The notes under the pieces were generated by a model. It was not told the DNA's origin. It searched no databases and saw only the letters and a list, made by a program, of their open reading frames with translations. DNA of 64,000 nucleotides, taken from assembly GCA_009360885.1 (NCBI GenBank), contig SPEL01000005.1, forward strand, positions 124,001 to 188,000, read 5' to 3'. This stretch comes from Sphingobium sp. (GTDB taxonomy: Bacteria; Pseudomonadota; Alphaproteobacteria; Sphingomonadales; Sphingomonadaceae). Below, in pieces: positions 8,920 through 16,143 of the stretch. A program made the position numbers and the translations under genes. The first letter of the stretch is position 1, and each line of letters begins with the position of its first letter.

Positions 8920-8972
8920 GGATAAGGATCTCACCCAAGAAGCCGATAGCCTTCGACAATGGCCTTTAGACA

Positions 8973-9004
8973 GGCAGGATGCTGACATAATTTTGCATCC
9001 TGCC
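8973..9004 (+). terminator. Hairpin after rpoH
   Basis: GGCAGGATGC and GCATCCTGCC form a perfect 10-bp stem with a 12-base loop, 53 bases after the rpoH stop. There is no run of T after it, so it may stabilise the 3' end or act in a factor-dependent way rather than as a classic intrinsic terminator. Confidence 0.5.
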
Positions 9005-9027
9005 ACAAACATCCCTATATCGGCCCT

Positions 9028-9609
9028 ATGGCTTTTATTCCTCGCCCCGTATCCCCCCGCAGCGCAGGCAGCGACCTGTGGAAATATCTTGCCGAGAAGC
9101 GCCAGCATAAATGGCCGCTTCTGGGGGTTTCTGCGGCGATGACCTATCTGATTATCTGGGCATTTGTCGTGGATGCCAAAGATATTTCTCAGCCTCAGCG
9201 CAACAAAATCACTTATTTCAAGAGTTGGAACACCGATCGGGCCGATGCTCAGGCGATTCTTCAGCAAAAGCTGGATGTCGCGGATTATGAAATTTCCGTG
9301 CGCAAAAAACAGCAGGAAATGCAAAAGCTGGCGGACAGATTCGGTATCGAATGGCGCGAAGAAGCCGCAAAAAATGACGCGCGCCGCGAAGTCGCGCTAA
9401 AAAAGCTGAAGGCTGATCTCGATAAAAGGCTAGCAGAGGCCGAGAAAGAAGAAGGAGCGGCGGCGGCGCACACTGGCCTGCCTGCCCCGATCGTTCGCCT
9501 GCCTGCTACGCGTCATGAAACGCCTGCGTCAGATACATTGGCCCCGGCAACGAAAGACGGTCAAAAACCCCACGCCGCTAACAAGCCCGCATCCCCTACC
9601 CAGCCATGA
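9028..9609 (+). CDS. Hypothetical single-pass membrane protein with coiled coil
   Basis: I do not recognise this 193-residue protein. It has a short cytosolic N-terminus, one probable membrane segment at about residues 30-48 (PLLGVSAAMTYLIIWAFVV), then a long Lys/Glu/Ala-rich helical region at about 95-150 (KKQQEMQKLADRF, KKLKADLDKRLAEAEKE) that looks like a coiled coil, and a Pro/Ala-rich, probably disordered C-terminus. Its TGA overlaps the ribD ATG as ATGA, so it is translationally coupled to ribD, though nothing in the sequence ties it to riboflavin. It follows rpoH after about 108 bases. Confidence 0.75.
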   Translation: MAFIPRPVSPRSAGSDLWKYLAEKRQHKWPLLGVSAAMTYLIIWAFVVDAKDISQPQRNKITYFKSWNTDRADAQAILQQKLDVADYEISVRKKQQEMQKLADRFGIEWREEAAKNDARREVALKKLKADLDKRLAEAEKEEGAAAAHTGLPAPIVRLPATRHETPASDTLAPATKDGQKPHAANKPASPTQP

Positions 9610-10589
9610 ACCACCCCGATGATGCCCGCTTCATGCGCGCTGCCATTGCCCTGTCACAGCGCGGGGCAGGGCGCACCGCCCCCAACCCCAATGTCGGCTG
9701 TCTGATCGTCAACGACGGGATGATTGTGGGACGGGGCTGGACCCAGCCCGGTGGACGCCCCCATGCCGAGGCCCACGCCCTGCATCAGGCAGGCGAGCGC
9801 AGCTATGGTGCCACCGCTTATGTGACGCTCGAACCCTGCTTTCACATTTCTTCACGCGGGCCGCGCTGTGCCGAATTATTGCATCAGGCGGGCATATCGC
9901 GCCTCGTCATCGCCGCGACAGACCCGGACCCCCGCACCAATGGGCAGAGCATAGACTGGCTGCGCGAACAGGGGATGGAAGTCGCGGTCGGCATCATGGC
10001 CGATGAAGCCCGCACGGCGATGGCTCCCTTTTTCACGCGCCAGCTGTTGCGCCGTCCCTCTGTTACACTGAAGCTCGGCCTTTCGCTGGATGGCTGCATC
10101 GCGCTGGCCGATGGCAGCAGCCAATGGATTACCGGCCCCGCCGCCCGCGCCCATGCCCATCTGGAGCGCGCGCGCCATGACGCCATATTGGTGGGACGCG
10201 GCACATGGTGGGCGGATAATCCCCGCCTTGATGTACGTTTGCCGGGGCTGGAAGATCGTAGCCCGCTCCGTTATTTACTGGGCCATGGCGACGCACCCGA
10301 TGGATGGGGCATTATCCATGACCCCACCGACATCGCATCCTTCCCCGATACTGTTGGCAGCCTGATGGTAGAAGGCGGAGCCATGGCCGCAGCGGCCTTT
10401 CTGGCGGCTGATCTGGTAGACAGGCTGGTTCTCTATCGCGCGCCCATCATCATTGGCGGCGGGCGCGGGGCGGTGGCCGACATTGGCCTTGCCGACCTTG
10501 GCCTTGCCCATGGCCGGTGGAGGCTTGCCGACAGGCGGCAACTGGGCGATGACGCGATGGAGATTTACCAGCGCGTCAGAAATGCTTAG
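9606..10589 (+). CDS. ribD: Riboflavin biosynthesis deaminase/reductase RibD
   Basis: RibD carries out two steps of riboflavin synthesis, deaminating the pyrimidine and then reducing its ribose with NADPH. The N-terminal deaminase has the zinc site His53-Ala-Glu55 in GGRPHAEAHAL and the two Cys in LEPCFHISSRGPRCAE. The C-terminal reductase has VTLKLGLSLDG, ITGPAARAHAHLERARHDAILVG and a C-terminal VEGGAMAAAAFL. The 327 residues are slightly short for RibD (about 360), mostly by a shorter reductase middle. It overlaps the upstream membrane protein by ATGA and is followed by ribE, ribB and ribH. Confidence 0.95.
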   Translation: MNHPDDARFMRAAIALSQRGAGRTAPNPNVGCLIVNDGMIVGRGWTQPGGRPHAEAHALHQAGERSYGATAYVTLEPCFHISSRGPRCAELLHQAGISRLVIAATDPDPRTNGQSIDWLREQGMEVAVGIMADEARTAMAPFFTRQLLRRPSVTLKLGLSLDGCIALADGSSQWITGPAARAHAHLERARHDAILVGRGTWWADNPRLDVRLPGLEDRSPLRYLLGHGDAPDGWGIIHDPTDIASFPDTVGSLMVEGGAMAAAAFLAADLVDRLVLYRAPIIIGGGRGAVADIGLADLGLAHGRWRLADRRQLGDDAMEIYQRVRNA

Positions 10590-10641
10590 GGTCACAAGCC
10601 CACCCTGATTGCAGCCCATCATAACAGCAGAAAGCCCACCT

Positions 10642-11265
10642 ATGTTCACCGGCATCATATCCGACATTGGCACCATCCTCTCCGCCGAGATGCGCGGCGA
10701 CCTGCGCCTTGTGATTAGCTGTGCTTATGATGTGGATGGGGTGGATATGGGCGCTTCCATCGCCTGTTCCGGGGCCTGCCTTACCGTAGTGGATAAGGGG
10801 CGGGACGCCGACGGACAGAACTGGTTTGCCATTGACGCCTCCGCCGAAACCATTAGCCGCACCGCGTCAGGCATGTGGGATGCAGGACGTAAGCTCAATC
10901 TGGAACGCGCCCTGAAACTGGGCGAAGAACTGGGCGGCCATATCGTCACCGGCCATGTCGATGGCATTGCAAAGGTGCTGAGCGTCACACCAGAAGGCGA
11001 ATCGCACATCATCCTGTTCTCGGTCCCTGCCGCCATTGCGCCCTATATTGCGGCCAAGGGGTCCGTCACGCTGGACGGCACATCCCTCACGGTTAACAGC
11101 GTAGTGGATGAAGGGAAAGATGCCCATTTCACCGTCAACATCATCCCCCACACATGGGAAATGACGACGCTCTGCCGCCTTGCCCCCGGTGATAGCGTGA
11201 ATGTCGAAATTGATGTGCTGGCGCGTTATTTAATGCGACTGAAGGAACGATCTGCCTTTGCCTGA
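10642..11265 (+). CDS. ribE: Riboflavin synthase, alpha chain
   Basis: This enzyme dismutates two molecules of dimethylribityllumazine to riboflavin. The 207-residue protein begins MFTGIISDIGTI, the classic first strand of the family, and shows the two internal repeats expected of the twin-barrel fold: a first with IACSGACLTV and a second with KGSVTLDGTSLTVN, joined by GGHIVTGHVDG. The ATG at 10642 is chosen for the MFTGI start; the frame opens earlier at 10609. It lies 52 bases after ribD. (The gene is called ribC in Escherichia coli naming.). Confidence 0.95.
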   Translation: MFTGIISDIGTILSAEMRGDLRLVISCAYDVDGVDMGASIACSGACLTVVDKGRDADGQNWFAIDASAETISRTASGMWDAGRKLNLERALKLGEELGGHIVTGHVDGIAKVLSVTPEGESHIILFSVPAAIAPYIAAKGSVTLDGTSLTVNSVVDEGKDAHFTVNIIPHTWEMTTLCRLAPGDSVNVEIDVLARYLMRLKERSAFA

Positions 11266-11277
11266 GCCTGCGCAGCG

Positions 11278-11333
11278 ATGTGACATGAAATGTGATTAAT
11301 GGATTTGACATTCACATTTTAATGTGATTTCTA
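11278..11333 (+). promoter_or_regulatory. Probable ribB operator/promoter with perfect palindrome
   Basis: Just before the ribB ATG (11341) lies TCACATTTTAATGTGA (11312-11327), two perfect 7-bp arms with a 2-base gap. Further half-sites ATGTGA start at 11278 and 11290. A TTGACA at 11305-11310 stands exactly 17 bases before TTTCTA at 11328, so the palindrome would fill the promoter spacer; TTTAAT at 11318 is another possible -10. With either reading the transcript would start at or very near the ATG, and no ribosome site is visible. That RibB's own helix-turn-helix binds here is inference. Confidence 0.55.
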
Positions 11334-11340
11334 CCGCAGC

Positions 11341-12636
11341 ATGTCTACACAGCTTCTTCAGCAGATTGAAAATCTGGTTCATCAGGGTGAAATATCCCGT
11401 TCCGGCCTCGCGCGCGCCGCAGGCCTCCACGCCAACAGCCTGCGTAAGCTGGGCGAAAGCGACTGGAACCCCACAGCCGACACGCTTTCCAAGCTGGAAT
11501 CCTATCTGCTGAAACGCGAAAGCGGCACCGCCCTCGCCAGCCCCGAAGAAATCATCAACGAAGCCCGCAATGGCCGCATGTTCATCCTAGTGGATGACGA
11601 AGACCGCGAAAATGAAGGCGACCTCGTCATTCCCGCCCAGATGGCAACCCCGGATGCCATCAACTTCATGGCGACCCATGGACGCGGCCTCATCTGCCTC
11701 GCCCTTACCAAGGCCCGTGTGGATGAACTGGGCCTCGACCTGATGAGCCGCAACAACGGCACCCGCCACGAAACAGCCTTCACCACTTCGATCGAGGCAC
11801 TGGAAGGTGTTACCACCGGCATTTCCGCCGCTGATCGCGCCCGCACCGTTTCCGTCGCCATCGACGCTTCTAAGGGCAAAGCCGACATTGTAACGCCCGG
11901 CCATGTCTTTCCTCTGGTGGCAAAGGATGGGGGCGTCCTCATTCGCACCGGACATACCGAAGCCGCCGTTGACGTAGCGCGTCTGGCGGGCCTCAACCCA
12001 TCGGGCGTTATCTGCGAAATTATGAATGATAATGGCACGATGGCACGGCTGGATGACCTCATCCCCTTCGCCCGCAAACATGGCCTGAAAATCGGCACGA
12101 TTGCGGACCTTATCGCCTATCGCCGTCGTCATGACCATCTGGTGGAACGCCGCACTGAAACCCGCTTCACCAGCCAATGGGGTGGGGAATGGAGCGCCAT
12201 CAGCTTTTACAATAAAGCATCCCGCACCGAGCAAATTGTGCTGCAAAAAGGCAAGGTAGACCCCGATCAGCCAACATTGGTGCGTATGCATCAGCTTGCG
12301 CTGCTGGATGATGTTTATGGCCAGACCAGCACAAGAGCCAACCTTCTTTCCCGCTCGATGGAAATCATCGGCGAAGAAGGCGCAGGCATTATCGTCGTGC
12401 TGACCAGCACTTCTCGCGACGATTTCATCACCCGGTCATTAAACCAGCAAGCAGGCCGCCCACAGGCAAAGGATGAAAACGGGGCAGATGAACTGCGTAA
12501 TTATGGCATTGGCGCACAGATATTGGCCGATCTGGGCGTGCAGGACATGATCCTGCTGTCTAATACGCAGCACAGCCTTGTCGCACTGGATGGCTATGGC
12601 CTGACGGTTGTCGGCCAGCGCGCCATTGATCTGTAA
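11341..12636 (+). CDS. ribB: Dihydroxybutanone phosphate synthase with N-terminal helix-turn-helix and inactive RibA-like domain (RibBX type)
   Basis: RibB makes the four-carbon precursor of riboflavin from ribulose 5-phosphate. Residues about 17-56 (ISRSGLARAAGLHANSLRK, then WNPTADTLSKLESYL) form a Cro/Xre-like helix-turn-helix. Residues about 68-265 are the synthase, with DDEDRENEGD (85-94), TGHTEAAVDVARLAG and MNDNGTMAR. The C-terminal part (about 270-431) has the fold of GTP cyclohydrolase II, but the zinc Cys residues are gone (VYGQTSTRANLL where RibA has three Cys), so it cannot be catalytic. True RibA is encoded at 16143. The gene has its own upstream operator-like region and no ribosome site. 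Fusion of a DNA-binding domain suggests autoregulation. Confidence 0.93.
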   Translation: MSTQLLQQIENLVHQGEISRSGLARAAGLHANSLRKLGESDWNPTADTLSKLESYLLKRESGTALASPEEIINEARNGRMFILVDDEDRENEGDLVIPAQMATPDAINFMATHGRGLICLALTKARVDELGLDLMSRNNGTRHETAFTTSIEALEGVTTGISAADRARTVSVAIDASKGKADIVTPGHVFPLVAKDGGVLIRTGHTEAAVDVARLAGLNPSGVICEIMNDNGTMARLDDLIPFARKHGLKIGTIADLIAYRRRHDHLVERRTETRFTSQWGGEWSAISFYNKASRTEQIVLQKGKVDPDQPTLVRMHQLALLDDVYGQTSTRANLLSRSMEIIGEEGAGIIVVLTSTSRDDFITRSLNQQAGRPQAKDENGADELRNYGIGAQILADLGVQDMILLSNTQHSLVALDGYGLTVVGQRAIDL

Positions 12637-12675
12637 AGCTCAATCGACCTGCAAAGCCCAATCGACCTGCAAAGC
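12623..12675 (+). repeat. Three 18-bp tandem units over the ribB stop codon
   Basis: CATTGATCTGTAAAGC at 12623, CAATCGACCTGCAAAGC at 12641 and the same again at 12659 are spaced exactly 18 bases. The first unit contains the last two ribB codons and its TAA stop; the next two lost the stop (TAA became CAA). This looks like a local duplication of the gene end. Confidence 0.75.
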
Positions 12676-12808
12676 ATCGCACGGAACAGACGAAATCGCT
12701 TTCCAAAGAAAGTGATGTGGCATTACATTCGTTGGAGCGCGCAGCCTGTGTCAGACAAGATACAGCGCGCTCTGATCGCCTCCATATTTTCAGAAAAGAC
12801 CTCATTCC

Positions 12809-13231
12809 ATGGCTCATTTTCTTATCGTCGAAGCCCGTTTTTACGACCATCTCAATGACCTGCTGATTGCGGGCGCACAGGCCGCGCTGGACGCCGCCGG
12901 CCATAGCCATGAAGTCATCACCGTACCCGGCGCATTGGAAATCCCCGGCGCGGTGGCACTGGCATCCGAAAGTGGCCGCTATGATGGTTTTGTCGCCATC
13001 GGCGTTATCATTCGCGGTGAAACCTATCATTTTGAGGTGGTTTCCAACGAAAGCGCCCGCGGTCTGATGGCCCTCACCATGGATGGTATCCCGATTGGCA
13101 ATGGCATTTTGACCGTCGAGAATGAGGCGCAGGCCCTCACCCGCGCCCGGCCTGATGAAAAGGACAAGGGCGGGGAAGCAGCTAAGGCCGCTATCCGTAT
13201 GCTGGAACTGCGCACATCCTTCGTGGGCTGA
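12809..13231 (+). CDS. ribH: 6,7-dimethyl-8-ribityllumazine synthase RibH
   Basis: RibH condenses the RibA/RibD product with the RibB product to form lumazine. The 140-residue protein begins [15 protein letters not shown], has [14 protein letters not shown], the [22 protein letters not shown] stretch (residues about 68-88, containing the catalytic His), and [14 protein letters not shown]. Length is normal. It lies 172 bases after ribB, a gap that contains the 18-bp repeat and no gene. It closes the riboflavin cluster. Confidence 0.95.
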   Translation: MAHFLIVEARFYDHLNDLLIAGAQAALDAAGHSHEVITVPGALEIPGAVALASESGRYDGFVAIGVIIRGETYHFEVVSNESARGLMALTMDGIPIGNGILTVENEAQALTRARPDEKDKGGEAAKAAIRMLELRTSFVG

Positions 13232-13247
13232 ACAAGCCTGCCTGCCC

Positions 13248-13286
13248 CCCTTCCCTCGCCGCTTTGTGGGGGAAGGGTTTCTATTT
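13248..13286 (+). terminator. Possible terminator after ribH
   Basis: CCCTTCCC (13248-13255) pairs with GGGAAGGG (13270-13277) across a 14-base loop, followed by TTTCTATTT. It begins 17 bases after the ribH stop. The large loop and interrupted T run make it a weak candidate. Confidence 0.5.
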
Positions 13287-13396
13287 CACCCCAGCACGGC
13301 ATTACAGCGGTCACGCCCCTAGGCAAAATGCCCCTTTCGTCACTTGCTGCTTGCCTCCCCCCGCCACAAGACTAAAATAACGGGCGGAGATATATA

Positions 13397-14056
13397 ATGA
13401 CTGACCTGCCCGCAGACCCCACCGTTGATGAAATCCGCGCTGTACTCGCCCCTCTGGTGGCGCGTAATGCTGCCTTTGATGGCTGGAATAAGGATGCCGT
13501 CACCATGGCGGCGCAGCAGGCAGGGGTGAACCCGGATATCGCCCGCCTCGCCTTCACCAATCCGATGAGCATGATCGATGCGTGGTTCGCCCATATTGAT
13601 GCGCAAATGGAGGCCGATTGTACGCCAGAGCGCCTTTCCAACCTTTCCATTCGCGGCAAGATAGAGGCGCTGGTCCTCAACCGGCTGACGCAGCTTTATC
13701 GCAACCGTGAGGCGCTGCGGCGTGCGCTATCTATCCTTGCTATGCCAACCAATATCACCCGCGCGGCACAACTTGGCTGGCGCTCCGCCGATGCGATGTG
13801 GCGAGCCATCGGCGATACATCGGTCGATTTCAATTATTACAGCAAGCGGATGACGCTGACCGCGCTCTACTCCTCTACCTTACTGGCATTTTTGAATGAT
13901 GAGAGTGAGGATTTCGCCGACACCCGTGCCTTTCTCGTCCGTCGCATTCAATCCGTGATGAAGATCGAGAAAACCAAGGCCCAGTGGCGCGCACGGGCAG
14001 AGCATCGCCCCAGCCTAGCCCGTTTTGTGGGGCGGCTGCGCTATCGCGCGCGCTAG
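13397..14056 (+). CDS. COQ9 family protein (ubiquinone biosynthesis)
   Basis: COQ9 is a lipid-binding TetR-like fold protein that helps COQ7 hydroxylate ubiquinone precursors. The 219-residue protein has the family signature in GWRSADAMWRAIGDTSVDFN followed by YYSKRMTLTALYSSTLLAFLND, which matches mitochondrial and alphaproteobacterial COQ9. N-terminal helices (VDEIRAVLAPLVARNAAFDGW) fit the TetR-like part. The presumed partner coq7 is in this window at 39566, not adjacent. A GGGCGGAG lies before the ATG. It stands alone between ribH and the lolA-like gene. Confidence 0.88.
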   Translation: MTDLPADPTVDEIRAVLAPLVARNAAFDGWNKDAVTMAAQQAGVNPDIARLAFTNPMSMIDAWFAHIDAQMEADCTPERLSNLSIRGKIEALVLNRLTQLYRNREALRRALSILAMPTNITRAAQLGWRSADAMWRAIGDTSVDFNYYSKRMTLTALYSSTLLAFLNDESEDFADTRAFLVRRIQSVMKIEKTKAQWRARAEHRPSLARFVGRLRYRAR

Positions 14057-14153
14057 GGAGAGGACCTAAGCCCTCATCGCCTGATCGCACCCTGATAATT
14101 CAGCCCGGGTTCAATCCCGCAATACTATCCCTGGACCGAATGGTAAGGAGTTC

Positions 14154-14828
14154 ATGATGCGTTTTTCCGATCCTCGGTCCATGATTTTTCTGATCGGCGC
14201 GACAGCCTTAATCCCGCCGTCCGTGGCGCTGATGAGTGCGCCTGCACCGGCTCTTGCGGCCCCCGCGGCTTCCAGTTCCGCCACTCTGTCTCAGGTCGCC
14301 AATTATATTCGATCCGTCAAAAGCCTGACGGCCAATTTCGCGCAGACTGATAATAAGGGCCAGACGCTGACAGGGCAGCTTACCCTCAAACAGCCCGGTA
14401 AGATCCGGTTCCAATATCAAAAGGGCGTACCGTTGCTGATCGTCGGCGATGGCAGCGCCCTCACCATGATCGACTATGAAGTGCGGCAGGTACAGCGCTG
14501 GCCGATCAAAAACTCGCCCCTCGGCGCGCTCATTGACCCATCGCGGGATTTCACCAAATTCAGCAAGGTCATCCCCACCGGCGACCCGAATATAGTGTCG
14601 ATTGAAGCAAGAGACCCGAAACGCCCCGAATATGGCACCATCACATTGGTATTTCAGCGCAAGGCATCTGCCCCGGCTGGCCTCGACCTTTATGGATGGG
14701 TGGCGAAGGATGCGCAGGGCAACCTCACCTCCATCCGCCTGACAAGCCACCAATATAATGTGCCAGTCGCTGATTCGGTATTCCGCTGGCAAGACCCGCG
14801 CACAAGAGCGCGACCCGGTGGCGGCTGA
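14154..14828 (+). CDS. lolA: LolA-like outer-membrane lipoprotein carrier protein
   Basis: LolA carries lipoproteins across the periplasm to the outer membrane. The protein has a signal peptide (hydrophobic residues about 10-35, ending near PALAAPA), then a helix LSQVANYIRSVKSLTANFAQTDNKG typical of the LolA start, the strands GQLTLKQPGKIRFQY and a beta-rich remainder to residue 224. A strong AAGGAG ribosome site lies 4-8 bases before tandem ATG codons at 14154 and 14157. The family assignment is firm; true LolA function is likely but related proteins have other cargoes. Confidence 0.85.
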   Translation: MMRFSDPRSMIFLIGATALIPPSVALMSAPAPALAAPAASSSATLSQVANYIRSVKSLTANFAQTDNKGQTLTGQLTLKQPGKIRFQYQKGVPLLIVGDGSALTMIDYEVRQVQRWPIKNSPLGALIDPSRDFTKFSKVIPTGDPNIVSIEARDPKRPEYGTITLVFQRKASAPAGLDLYGWVAKDAQGNLTSIRLTSHQYNVPVADSVFRWQDPRTRARPGGG

Positions 14829-14964
14829 CAATTACCAGTTACCCTGTCGATAAAATTTAGGGTTCTGCCCCTAAGTGGATAAGAACAAAAAAGTACATAT
14901 TCATCAAAATGAACAAAGTTGTTCATCCTGTGGACAGGGCGAATCAGTTAGATAGTTAGCCATG

Positions 14965-15078
14965 GCAAGGATGGTTCACCGGGCTTCCCCCTGTTTCCCT
15001 GTACCGGCCGTCCTTGCATATAGCGCTCCGGCGCATGTCAAAGGCCCTCGCTCCACGCCCCCCATAGGAGTGAGGGCC
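14965..15078. other. Gene-free stretch with two strong hairpins, candidate structured RNA
   Basis: Between the lolA-like gene and xthA (14829-15348) there is no credible reading frame. GCAAGGA (14965) pairs with TCCTTGC (15011-15017) around an inner CCGG/CCGG pairing. A second hairpin pairs GGCCCTCGCTCC (15043-15054) with GGAGTGAGGGCC (15067-15078), 12 bp with one G-T pair. The stretch 14829-14960 is AT-rich and could hold a promoter. I could not match it to 6S, SRP, tmRNA or RNase P RNA. Confidence 0.3.
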
Positions 15079-15171
15079 GCTTGATTCCGGCATTCCTGCA
15101 TTACTGAAAGTTACCCAATAGGGGTACCAGATCATCGGGATGGCTGGATTACAATGTTTCTATTACCTGCT

Positions 15172-15333
15172 GCATTTTCCGAGGCGTCGGACGGTTCCAT
15201 CTGACTTGAAAATGCATGCCCTAGCTTACCGCATTTTCCGAGGCGCCAGACGGTTCCATCTGACTTGAAAATGCATGCCCTAGCTTACCGCATTTTCCGA
15301 GACGTCAGACGGTTCCATCTGACTTGAAAATGC
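15172..15333 (+). repeat. Three tandem palindromic repeats (59-bp period) upstream of xthA
   Basis: Three 44-base units at 15172-15215, 15231-15274 and 15290-15333 are separated by the same 15-base spacer. Each begins GCATTTTCCGAG and ends GAAAATGC, forming an 8-bp outer stem. The third unit also has a perfect inner stem, GTCAGA/TCTGAC. The third unit runs straight into the xthA ribosome site (GGGGA). The unit is related, in reverse orientation, to the repeat at 40801. Confidence 0.85.
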
Positions 15334-15348
15334 TCTAGGGGAACTGCC

Positions 15349-16143
15349 ATGCCTCAAAATCTTAAAATCGCATCCTGGAATATCAACAGCGTCCGCGCCC
15401 GGCTCGACATTGTCACCCGCTTCCTGACAGAAGAAGCGCCCGACATATTGTGCCTGCAAGAAACCAAAGTGGTAGATAACACCTTTCCCGGCGGGATATT
15501 CCGTCAACTGGGTTATAATCATCAGATATTGCATGGTCAGCCGATGCACCATGGCGTTGCCATCCTTAGCAAAGTACCGATTCGCGAAGATGACCGGCTC
15601 GACTGGCAAGCCAATGGTGAGGCCCGCCATGTCGGTGTGCGACTGGACAACGGCATCCGTCTGGAAAATGTTTATATCCCCGCCGGGGGTGAGGAACCTG
15701 ATCGCACGATCAACCCCAAATTCGGGCAGAAGCTCGATTTTCTGGAACGGATGATCGATTGGGCCGCCAAGCTCGACAAACCCACCATATTGACCGGCGA
15801 TTTCAATATTGCGCCGCTCGAATCAGATGTGTGGAGCCATAAACAACTGGTCAATGTCGTCAGCCACACCCCGGTTGAGGTTGATTTGCTGGGCCGCCTT
15901 CAGGCCGCGCATAACTGGGTCGATATTGGCCGCAAATTTTACCCCGCGCCGCAACGCCTCTATACATGGTGGAGCTATCGCGCACGCGATTGGCAGGCGT
16001 CTGACCGGGGCCGCCGCCTCGACCATATGTGGGTCAGCCCGGAACTGGCGGATAAGGCAACCGCGCACCGCGTCGCGGAACCTTGCCGCGGCTGGATGCG
16101 CCCGTCCGATCATGCGCCGCTCATCACCGAGTTCAGCTTCTGA
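15349..16143 (+). CDS. xthA: Exodeoxyribonuclease III (AP endonuclease)
   Basis: This Mg-dependent nuclease cuts DNA at abasic sites and trims 3' blocks in base-excision repair. The 264-residue protein has the family motifs in order: KIASWNINSVRAR, the metal-binding Glu in LCLQETKV, VYIPAGG, GDFNIAP with the catalytic Asp and Asn, RRLDHMWVSP and the C-terminal SDHAPLI with the catalytic His. Length is normal. GGGGA lies 8 bases before the ATG. Its TGA overlaps the ribA ATG (TGATGA), so ribA is probably translated by coupling. It is preceded by a triple palindromic repeat. Confidence 0.95.
   Translation: MPQNLKIASWNINSVRARLDIVTRFLTEEAPDILCLQETKVVDNTFPGGIFRQLGYNHQILHGQPMHHGVAILSKVPIREDDRLDWQANGEARHVGVRLDNGIRLENVYIPAGGEEPDRTINPKFGQKLDFLERMIDWAAKLDKPTILTGDFNIAPLESDVWSHKQLVNVVSHTPVEVDLLGRLQAAHNWVDIGRKFYPAPQRLYTWWSYRARDWQASDRGRRLDHMWVSPELADKATAHRVAEPCRGWMRPSDHAPLITEFSF

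Noticed and set aside
11266-11340. FMN riboswitch before ribB
   Set aside because: The gap is 75 bases and lacks the conserved FMN-aptamer core; it is too short, and holds palindromic half-sites instead.
14829-15171. Possible 6S, SRP or RNase P RNA, or DnaA boxes (an AGTGGATAAG and a TGTGGACAG occur)
   Set aside because: None of the conserved cores of these RNAs is present, and the two DnaA-box-like words are imperfect and isolated, so no origin is claimed.
15172-15333. CRISPR array from three repeats with equal spacers
   Set aside because: The spacers are identical to each other and only 15 bases; the units are palindromic elements and no cas gene is present.
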